Shown here: positions 27,483 through 33,901 of the stretch, in pieces
Layout of the letters: each line of letters opens with the position of its first letter
How positions within the stretch are numbered: position 1 is the stretch's first letter
Assembly: GCA_040757055.1 (NCBI GenBank)
Contig: JBFLXY010000008.1
Coordinates: forward strand, 1-64,000
Direction of reading: 5' to 3'
From: JAJZRJ01 sp040757055
Lineage (GTDB): Bacteria; Desulfobacterota; Desulfobulbia; Desulfobulbales; Desulfurivibrionaceae
DNA: 64,000 nucleotides
Made by a program: the position numbers and the translations under genes
Notes under the pieces: model-generated
Told to the model about the DNA's origin: nothing
Databases searched by the model: none
The model's input: the letters and a program-made list of their open reading frames with translations, nothing else

Positions 27483-27758
27483 CTATTCGTGATGGTGATC
27501 CTGGCCGTGATGGTGGTGATGATGGCCGCCGCCGGCGGCCGGCCCGCCCAGCTTGACCAGCGCCTCGGAGAGCAGGGCATCGGCCTCGTGCATGATGGCG
27601 ATAGCCTTGTCGATGAGCCCCGCCTCGGCAACAAGCCCCTCCTGCCGGGCCGCATCGGCCCATTTCCTGAACTCGTGGGCATGGCCGTGGTTGTGCTCCA
27701 GCCAGTGGGGAATCAGCACCTGCAGTTTTTCCCTGGTGGTTTTCGCTTCCATAATCAT
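27483..27758 (-). CDS. Histidine-rich small protein paired with CooT
   Basis: A 91-residue protein made of a helical domain (residues 1-70, with HNHGHAHEFRKWADAARQEG near the middle of its first half) and a C-terminal tail GGGHHHHHHGQDHHHE. Poly-His tails of this sort store or deliver nickel or zinc in CooJ, HypB and SlyD. The gene overlaps the CooT-family gene by 4 bp (ATGA), so the two proteins are made together. I infer a nickel storage or insertion role; CooJ itself is a different protein, so function is not proven. Confidence 0.8.
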   Translation of the reverse strand: MIMEAKTTREKLQVLIPHWLEHNHGHAHEFRKWADAARQEGLVAEAGLIDKAIAIMHEADALLSEALVKLGGPAAGGGHHHHHHGQDHHHE

Positions 27759-27955
27759 TGGCCCTTCCGGGTTGCGAGCGTCACCGTGCCGCTCATGAAG
27801 TCGATCTTCGTCACATGGGCGGACGGAACCACCTGCGGGGTCTCAAAAAGCGCGCTCACCCGCACGGCATCGCCCTCCACCTCCAGCAGCGACACGTTTT
27901 CCAGTATGGTCTGCTGCTCCCCATCCTTTTCCAGCACCACCTTCATCTGGCACAT
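27755..27955 (-). CDS. cooT: CooT-family nickel-binding protein
   Basis: A 66-residue protein beginning MCQMKVVLEKDGEQQ, followed by VSLLEVEGDAVRVSALFETPQ and a C-terminal KIDFMSGTVTLA strand. This is the CooT pattern: a small dimeric SH3-like fold in which Cys2 binds Ni(II). In Rhodospirillum rubrum CooT helps mature carbon monoxide dehydrogenase. The Shine-Dalgarno is GGGAGGG. No CO dehydrogenase gene lies in the window, so the client enzyme is elsewhere. Confidence 0.85.
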   Translation of the reverse strand: MCQMKVVLEKDGEQQTILENVSLLEVEGDAVRVSALFETPQVVPSAHVTKIDFMSGTVTLATRKGQ

Positions 27956-28081
27956 ACCATCCCTCCCTGGCGCGGACTGTCGTTGCTCTGTGGTCCGTCC
28001 TTGTGGTAGAGATACAAAAAAGCGGCTCCGGGCGCAACGGATTCCTGGCCCAGCCCCGCTTCACCTCAGGACGAAGAGACC

Positions 28082-28483
28082 ATGCTTGTTGACCTCAACC
28101 AGATCCGCCATCTGCTCGCCACCAGCCGCACCGTCGCGGTGGTGGGCCTCTCGCCCAAGGAGGCCCGGCCCAGCAACATGGTGGCCCGCTATCTCATCAG
28201 CGCCGGCTTTAAGGTGATCCCGGTCAACCCCGGCCAGGAGACCATCCTCGGCCTGCCCTGCTACCCCGACCTTGCGTCCATCCCCGAGCCGGTGGACATC
28301 GTCGACATCTTCCGCAAAGCCGACGAAGTGGGGCCGGTGGTGGACGAGGCCGTTGCCATCGGCGCCAGGGCGGTGTGGATGCAGGAGGGCGTCGTCAACG
28401 AGGCCGCAGCGGCCAAGGCGAAGGCCGCCGGGCTGTTCGTGGTCATGGACCGCTGCATCAAGACCGACCACGAACTCCTCTAG
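28082..28483 (+). CDS. CoA-binding domain protein (YccU type)
   Basis: A single Rossmann-like CoA-binding domain of 133 residues: TVAVVGLSPKEARPSNMVARYLISAGFKVIPVNP, then PVDIVDIFRKADEVGPVVDEAVAIGARAVWMQEGVVNEAA and VVMDRCIKTDHELL. This is the stand-alone form related to the N-terminal domain of ADP-forming acyl-CoA synthetases and to YccU. Its role is unknown. It lies upstream of hisS but has its own spacing of 120 bp with a promoter in between. Confidence 0.88.
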   Translation: MLVDLNQIRHLLATSRTVAVVGLSPKEARPSNMVARYLISAGFKVIPVNPGQETILGLPCYPDLASIPEPVDIVDIFRKADEVGPVVDEAVAIGARAVWMQEGVVNEAAAAKAKAAGLFVVMDRCIKTDHELL

Positions 28484-28512
28484 CCGAACACCCCGCGCCC
28501 CTCCCCTGTGCC

Positions 28513-28541
28513 TTGACTTTTCACGGCAAACGGGATAAAAA
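28513..28541 (+). promoter_or_regulatory. Candidate sigma-70 promoter of hisS
   Basis: TTGACT at 28513-28518, a 17-bp spacer and TAAAAA at 28536-28541, about 60 bp before the hisS start codon. Confidence 0.5.
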
Positions 28542-28603
28542 ACCATCCTTTTGATTCCGCGCCCTTTTGCGGCGCTGACCGACGTTCACAAGGATCAGAA
28601 ATC

Positions 28604-29869
28604 ATGCAGGCCCTGAAAGGCTTCAAGGATATCCTTCCCGACGAGAGCCCCACCTGGCAGTGGGTGGAGTCCACGGCCCGCGCGGTGTTCCACCGCTTCG
28701 GCTTCGGCGAGATCAAGGTACCGATTCTCGAAAAGACCGAACTCTTTGCCCGCTCCATCGGCGAGGCCACCGACATCGTCGAAAAGGAGATGTATACCTT
28801 CACCGACCGCAACGGCGAGCAGATCACCATGCGGCCGGAGGGCACCGCCTCGGTGCTGCGCGCCTTTATCGAGCACAACCTCCAGGCGCGCCAGCCGCTG
28901 ACCAAACTCTACACCATCGGCCCCATGTTCCGTCACGAACGGCCGCAGAAGGGGCGGCTCCGCCAGTTCCACCAGATGAGCGTCGAGGCCATCGGCTCTG
29001 ACCACCCGCGCCTTGATGCCGAGATCATTGCCATGGCCTGGGAGCTCTTGCGCGAGCTGGGCCTTTCCGCCTCGCTCCAGATCAACTCCCTGGGCTGCCC
29101 GGCCTGCCGGCCCGCCTACCGCCAGGCCCTGCTCGACTTCCTCGCTGCCCGCCTGGACAAGGTCTGCGACGACTGCAAGCGCCGCAGCGAAACGAATCCC
29201 CTGCGGGTGCTCGACTGCAAGAGCGCTCACTGCCAGGAGCAGTACCAGGGCGCGCCCATGATCCTCGACCACCTCTGCGCCGGCTGCGCGGACCACTTCA
29301 GCGCGGTGAAATCGAGCCTCGACCAGCTCGCCATCCCCTACGGGGTCAATGGCTTCATGGTGCGCGGGCTCGATTACTACACCCGCACCACCTTCGAGTT
29401 GCTCACGGATGCCCTGGGCGCCCAGAGCGCGGTGGGGGCGGGCGGCCGCTACGACGGCCTCATCGAGCAACTGGGCGGCCCCAAGCTGCCTGGCATCGGC
29501 TTTGCCATGGGCATGGAACGCCTCACTCTGCTGCTGGAACAGCAGAAAAGCACGGCAGTACCCCAGACCACCATCGACTGCTTCATCGCCGCCCTGGGCG
29601 AGGCCGCGGTGAATCGCGCCTTCCCGCTCCTCCATGCCCTGCGGGCCAAGGGTATGAAGGCGGCCATGGACCTGGAAGGCAAGAGCCTGAAAAGCCAGAT
29701 GAAGCAGGCCGACCGCCTGATGGCGCGCTACACCCTCATCCTCGGCGAAGAGGAGTTGGCCAAGGGCGAGGCAGTGCTGCGCGACATGGCGAGCAAGGAA
29801 CAGCAGACGGTGCCGCTTGGTGACGATCCGGCAACGGTCATGGCTCTCATTGACGCAACGACATCATGA
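28604..29869 (+). CDS. hisS: Histidyl-tRNA synthetase
   Basis: Class II synthetase that charges tRNA-His. Motif 1 starts near GFKDILPDE, motif 2 includes RHERPQKGRLRQFHQMSVE, the HisA signature is GLDYYTRTTFEL and motif 3 is GIGFAMGMERLTLLL. A C-terminal anticodon-binding domain of about 95 residues follows. The insertion domain carries two Cys pairs (CPACRPAY, CDDCKRR), as in many bacterial enzymes. ATG 28604 has AAGG upstream. aspS follows after a hairpin repeat. Confidence 0.96.
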   Translation: MQALKGFKDILPDESPTWQWVESTARAVFHRFGFGEIKVPILEKTELFARSIGEATDIVEKEMYTFTDRNGEQITMRPEGTASVLRAFIEHNLQARQPLTKLYTIGPMFRHERPQKGRLRQFHQMSVEAIGSDHPRLDAEIIAMAWELLRELGLSASLQINSLGCPACRPAYRQALLDFLAARLDKVCDDCKRRSETNPLRVLDCKSAHCQEQYQGAPMILDHLCAGCADHFSAVKSSLDQLAIPYGVNGFMVRGLDYYTRTTFELLTDALGAQSAVGAGGRYDGLIEQLGGPKLPGIGFAMGMERLTLLLEQQKSTAVPQTTIDCFIAALGEAAVNRAFPLLHALRAKGMKAAMDLEGKSLKSQMKQADRLMARYTLILGEEELAKGEAVLRDMASKEQQTVPLGDDPATVMALIDATTS

Positions 29870-29871
29870 GA

Positions 29872-29950
29872 AGACAGGAGTCAGAGTCCAGAAGACAGAA
29901 TACTCTGTGAAGTGGTTCTTTATTCTGGCCCCCTGACTCCTGAATTCTGG
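29872..29950. repeat. Degenerate 7-bp repeat in inverted arrangement (family A)
   Basis: The left arm at 29875-29893 (CAGGAGTCAGAGTCCAGAA) pairs with 29923-29942 over about 19 bp with few mismatches. Both arms read as CTGNNNN/CAGNNNN heptamers. It fills the hisS-aspS gap, starting 2 bp after the hisS stop. Confidence 0.7.
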
Positions 29951-29976
29951 ATACCTTAAACTCAAAAGGAACCCTT

Positions 29977-31764
29977 ATGGAATCCATGGGCAGCCTCAAG
30001 CGGACCCACCACTGCAACGCCCTCTCCTCCGACCACATCGGCCAGGAGGTCACCCTCATGGGCTGGGTCCTCCGGCGCCGCGACCACGGCGGCGTCATCT
30101 TCATCGACCTGCGCGACCGCTGGGGCCTCACCCAGGTGGTCTTCAACCCGGAGATCAACCCCGAGGTCCACGCCAAGGCCCACGGCCTCCGGAGCGAATG
30201 GGTGCTGGCGATCAGGGGCCGGGTCGAGGCACGGCCCGAGGGCATGGTCAACCCCAAGCTCGCCACCGGCGCCATCGAGATTCTGGTGAGCGAACTGCGC
30301 ATCTTGAACCAGAGCCAGACCCCGCCCTTCCCGCTGGATGACGAGGAGATCGAGGTCTCGGAGACTCTCCGCCTCAAGTACCGCTACCTCGACCTCCGCC
30401 GGCCCGGCATGGCGGACAATCTGGTCCTGCGCCACAAGGCGAGCCAGGCGATTCGCTCCTACCTGAACGACAACGGCTTCCTCGAGATCGAGACCCCGGT
30501 CCTCACCCGCTCCACCCCGGAAGGCGCCCGCGACTACCTGGTGCCAAGCCGGGTCAACCCCGGCAAGTTCTACGCCCTGCCCCAGTCGCCGCAGCTCTTC
30601 AAGCAGCTCCTCATGGTGGCGGGCATGGACCGCTACTACCAGATCGTCAAATGCTTCCGCGACGAGGACCTGCGCGCCGACCGCCAGCCCGAGTTCACCC
30701 AGGTGGATATGGAGCTCTCCTTTGTCGACGAGGAGGAGATCTTCACCCTGATGGAGGGGATGATCAGCCACCTTTTCAAATCGACCATCGGCCACGAACC
30801 AATCACCCCTTTCCCGCGCATGACCTACGCAGAGGCCATGAACCGCTACGGCTCGGACAAGCCGGATACCCGCTTCGGCCTGGAACTCGTCGATCTCTTC
30901 GAAGAGGTGAAGAACTGCGGCTTCAAGGTCTTCCGCGACGTGGTGGAAAAGGGCGGCATGGTCAAGGCGATCAACGCCAAGGGGTGTGCCACCTTCAGCC
31001 GCAAGGATCTCGACGATCTCACCGCCTACGTGGCCCAGTTCGGGGCCAAGGGGTTGGCATGGGTGAAGATCAAGGAGGACGGCGAGTGGCAGTCCCCCAT
31101 TGCCAAGTTCTTCACCGACGAGGAGCGGGCTGCCATGACCCGCACCCTGGACGCGGTGCCGGGCGACCTGCTCTTCTTCGGCGCCGACACGCCCTCTGTG
31201 GTCTATGCTGCCTTAAGCGAGCTGCGCCTGGAACTGGGCCGCCGCCTGGGATTCATCGACAAGAAGAGCTTCAGCTTCGTCTGGGTCACCGACTTCCCGC
31301 TCCTGGAGTGGGACCACGACCAGCGCCGCCACATGGCGGTGCACCACCCCTTCACCGCCCCGGTGGAAGAGGACATGGCCCTGCTCGCCACTGACCCCGG
31401 CAAGGTGCGCAGCCGCGCCTACGACCTGGCCCTCAATGGCACCGAGATCGGCGGCGGTTCCATCCGCATCCACCAGCCCGAGGTGCAGCAGACAGTCTTC
31501 CGGACCCTGGGCATCTCCGAGGAGGAGGCCAAGGACAAGTTCGACTTCCTGCTCAAGGCCCTGGAACTGGGTGCGCCGCCCCATGGCGGCCTCGCCTTTG
31601 GCCTGGACCGCTTGATGATGATCATCGCCGGCCGCGACACCATCCGCGACGTGATCGCCTTCCCCAAGACCCAGAAGGCCACCTGCCCGCTCACCGAGGC
31701 GCCCTCCACCGTGGCACGAAAGCAGCTCACCGAGTTGTCGTTACGGCCGGACTGGAAAGAATAA
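29977..31764 (+). CDS. aspS: Aspartyl-tRNA synthetase
   Basis: Class II synthetase of the bacterial type. The N-terminal OB-fold anticodon domain (VTLMGWVLRRRDHGGVIFIDLRDRWG) is followed by the catalytic domain with TPEGARDYLVPSR, CFRDEDLRADRQPEFTQVDME (motif 2) and GLAFGLDRLMMIIAG (motif 3); a GAD insertion domain lies between about residues 285 and 415. The 595-residue length is normal. Whether it also charges tRNA-Asn cannot be judged here. Confidence 0.96.
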   Translation: MESMGSLKRTHHCNALSSDHIGQEVTLMGWVLRRRDHGGVIFIDLRDRWGLTQVVFNPEINPEVHAKAHGLRSEWVLAIRGRVEARPEGMVNPKLATGAIEILVSELRILNQSQTPPFPLDDEEIEVSETLRLKYRYLDLRRPGMADNLVLRHKASQAIRSYLNDNGFLEIETPVLTRSTPEGARDYLVPSRVNPGKFYALPQSPQLFKQLLMVAGMDRYYQIVKCFRDEDLRADRQPEFTQVDMELSFVDEEEIFTLMEGMISHLFKSTIGHEPITPFPRMTYAEAMNRYGSDKPDTRFGLELVDLFEEVKNCGFKVFRDVVEKGGMVKAINAKGCATFSRKDLDDLTAYVAQFGAKGLAWVKIKEDGEWQSPIAKFFTDEERAAMTRTLDAVPGDLLFFGADTPSVVYAALSELRLELGRRLGFIDKKSFSFVWVTDFPLLEWDHDQRRHMAVHHPFTAPVEEDMALLATDPGKVRSRAYDLALNGTEIGGGSIRIHQPEVQQTVFRTLGISEEEAKDKFDFLLKALELGAPPHGGLAFGLDRLMMIIAGRDTIRDVIAFPKTQKATCPLTEAPSTVARKQLTELSLRPDWKE

Positions 31765-31767
31765 GAG

Positions 31768-31860
31768 AAGGCAAAAGGGGGAAGTCAAAAGGCAAAAAGG
31801 GCGGGAAAGTTTCTCCTTTTGCCTTTTACCCTTTGCCTTTTACCCTTTGCCTTTTGCCTT
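31768..31860. repeat. Degenerate 7-bp (AAGGCAA-type) inverted repeat (family B)
   Basis: The left arm (31768-31803) is made of AAGGCAA, AAGTCAA and AAGGGGG-like heptamers. The right arm (31814-31860) contains CCTTTTG, CCTTTTA and CCCTTTG heptamers, its approximate reverse complement. The centre is GGGAAAGTTTC. The right arm includes the last codons and the stop of the HEAT gene. Confidence 0.75.
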
Positions 31861-32256
31861 GGCTGCGCCTTCCGGCGCAGCCGGCAGGTAGTCGCCGACG
31901 ATCTCCCGGATCTGTGGCTCCGGATCATCGCGCAGAGTGGCAAGCAGTTCTAGCGCCTCCGGCGTGTTGATAAGGCCGAGGATGTTCGCCGCCTCGCCGC
32001 GAACCCACGGGGTCGGCTCGCTCAGCAGCGGCTTGAGTGAAGGGATCGCCAGCGCCACCTCGTTAGGCCGCTCCTCCCGCATCGCCTCAAAAAGCACCGC
32101 CACCCCCACCCGCACCATGAAGCGCTCGTCGCGCAACAAATCGCCGGTGAAACGATAGAACGACGGATCCTGGCGCACCATGGCCATGATGTTCTCCACG
32201 TGGCCCATGTCGAGAAAGTCGGCCATCACCTGCCACAGTTCCTGTTCCGCAACCAT
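31840..32256 (-). CDS. HEAT-repeat protein
   Basis: A 138-residue protein of paired helices: YRFTGDLLRDERFMVRVGVAVLFEAMREE, AIPSLKPLLSEPTPWVRGEAANILGLIN and ALELLATLRDDPEPQIREIVGDYL are successive HEAT repeats, typical of PBS-lyase-like or scaffold proteins. The start chosen, ATG 32256, has GGAG 6 nt upstream; ATG 32268 and 32277 lie further out, the latter inside the neighbouring heptamer array. The last residues (AKAKGKG) and the stop are encoded by the heptamer repeat at 31768-31860. Function unknown. Confidence 0.75.
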   Translation of the reverse strand: MVAEQELWQVMADFLDMGHVENIMAMVRQDPSFYRFTGDLLRDERFMVRVGVAVLFEAMREERPNEVALAIPSLKPLLSEPTPWVRGEAANILGLINTPEALELLATLRDDPEPQIREIVGDYLPAAPEGAAKAKGKG

Positions 32257-32268
32257 CAGGTTCTCCAT

Positions 32269-32622
32269 ACTCAGCACTCAGCACTCAGCACTCAGCACTC
32301 AGCACTCAGCACTCAGCACTCAGCACTCAGCACTCAGCACTCAGCACTCAGCACTCAGCACTCAGCACTCAGCACTCAGCACTCAGCACTCAGCANNNNN
32401 NNNNNNNNNNNNNNNNNNNNNNNNNNNNNNNNNNNNNNNNNNNNNNNNNNNNNNNNNNNNNNNNNNNNNNNNNNNNNNNNNNNNNNNNNNNNNNNACTCA
32501 GCACTCAGCACTCAGCACTCAGCACTCAGCACTCAGCACTCAGCACTCAGCACTCAGCACTCAGCACTCAGCACTCAGCACTCAGCACTCAGCACTCAGC
32601 ACTCAGCACTCAGCACTCAGCA
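32269..32622. repeat. Tandem (ACTCAGC)n heptamer array
   Basis: A pure tandem array of the 7-bp unit ACTCAGC, 127 bp before and 127 bp after an assembly gap. No divergence is visible among the units, unlike the degenerate heptamers elsewhere in this region. A 7-bp unit keeps all three frames open, giving artificial reading frames across it. Confidence 0.97.
32396..32495. other. Assembly gap (100 N) inside the heptamer array
   Basis: Exactly 100 N, the usual placeholder for a gap of unknown size. The true array length is therefore unknown. Confidence 0.99.
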
Positions 32623-32963
32623 GGGAAAGCCATACCGGCTTCCGCCCTGCCTGTCAATGCCCTTTTAAAGGAACTCCGCGTCGTTACGATATCTGATTGA
32701 GATAAAACACCCAACGAAACAGACGGTGAAATCATTTCAAATCCGCCCCCCCCCCCATGGAATTACCACAGCGTGGGATACCAAAAAACAGCGCTTAAGC
32801 ATTTAATCTCGCCGTTAACATCCCGTTTTTTCTGTAAAGCTTCTGTGAATTATTTTATTGACAACCAAAAAAAAATTTCTGTTGGGTGGAAAATATGACT
32901 GGCCCATGGAGGGAATCCTCTTCGGAATTGGGCCCTTTTCACCAAGAGAGAAAGGAGGGAAAC
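32623..32963 (+). promoter_or_regulatory. Long non-coding leader before the cytochrome operon
   Basis: About 340 bp of clearly AT-richer DNA without a credible gene. It holds an uninterrupted run of 11 C (32746-32756), a perfect TTGACA at 32858-32863 (no good -10 at the usual distance), an A9 run, and the Shine-Dalgarno AGGAGGG close to 32953. The length and composition suggest regulated transcription of the downstream pair. Confidence 0.5.
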
Positions 32964-33887
32964 ATGCAACATGCCATTTTGCAACGGCTCCGGAAGTACG
33001 CACGGACCGTGGCGCTCTGTGTGGGCGCCGCTGGCGCGCTGGTCGTTCTGGGGGGAACGCCAGCGCCCGCAACCGGAGCCGGGGCCCCAGTGCCCTGCGC
33101 CGATTGCCACGACCAGGCAACGGCAAGCTTCAACAGTTCCTACCACGCCAAGGCATGGAAGGGCGCCAACGGCTGCCAGTCCTGCCACGGCCCCACCGAC
33201 CAGCACCTCAACAAGGAACAATCCAAGCAGACCATCATCTCCTTCAGCAAGGACGGCGGCCGGTCGGCCAAGGAACGCGCGGCCCAGTGCCTCACCTGCC
33301 ACGGTTCATCCAACCACGTGGCCTTCTGGGAAACCAGCAAGCACAAATCAGCCGGCATGGCCTGTGACAGCTGCCACACCGGCCATTCCAATCTGCCGAA
33401 AAACCTGAAGAAGCCCCAGAGCGAGCTCTGCTATTCCTGCCACAAGGACATCCGCTCCCAGGCCAACCGCCAGTCGCATCACCCCATCAGGGAGGGCAAG
33501 GTCTCCTGCTCCGACTGCCATGATCCGCACGGTGGCTTCGGCAACAAGATGATCAAGGCGGACAGCGTGAACGAACTTTGCTTCAAATGCCACGCCGACA
33601 AGCGCGGGCCCTACATGTGGGAGCATCCGCCGGTGGAAGAGAACTGCATGATCTGCCACACCGCCCACGGCAGCAACCACACGAAACTCCTCACCCGCAA
33701 GGGGCCGAACCTCTGCCAGAGCTGCCACGACTGGACCCAGCATCCCGGCGGCCCGTACACTGCTGCGGGCAACTTCACCGAACCAACCCCGGCCAAGCAA
33801 ATGATCGCGCGCAACTGCCTCAACTGCCATAACAACGTCCATGGCAGCAACGGTCCTGGCGTCCGCGGGCTGCGGTTCGTGCGTTAA
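32964..33887 (+). CDS. Periplasmic decaheme c-type cytochrome (DmsE/MtrA-like)
   Basis: A 307-residue exported protein with a signal peptide (VALCVGAAGALVVLGG region, cleavage near ATGAGA) and exactly ten CxxCH haem-binding motifs: CADCH, CQSCH, CLTCH, CDSCH, CYSCH, CSDCH, CFKCH, CMICH, CQSCH, CLNCH. The spacing and PHGGFGNKM, CMICHTAHGSNH and NCLNCHNNVHGSN contexts fit the MtrA/DmsE family, which sits inside an outer-membrane porin and conducts electrons across the membrane. ATG 32964 follows a strong AGGAGGG. The porin gene follows after 14 bp. Confidence 0.93.
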   Translation: MQHAILQRLRKYARTVALCVGAAGALVVLGGTPAPATGAGAPVPCADCHDQATASFNSSYHAKAWKGANGCQSCHGPTDQHLNKEQSKQTIISFSKDGGRSAKERAAQCLTCHGSSNHVAFWETSKHKSAGMACDSCHTGHSNLPKNLKKPQSELCYSCHKDIRSQANRQSHHPIREGKVSCSDCHDPHGGFGNKMIKADSVNELCFKCHADKRGPYMWEHPPVEENCMICHTAHGSNHTKLLTRKGPNLCQSCHDWTQHPGGPYTAAGNFTEPTPAKQMIARNCLNCHNNVHGSNGPGVRGLRFVR

Positions 33888-33901
33888 GAGGAGGGACGAC
33901 C

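Noticed and set aside
32269..32622. CRISPR array
   Set aside because: The 7-bp units are contiguous with no spacers and there are no cas genes nearby.
32180..32700. Long open frames across the heptamer array (repeating S-T-Q-H-S-A-L peptides)
   Set aside because: A 7-bp tandem repeat without stops opens every frame; the frames run through 100 N and have no ribosome-binding site.
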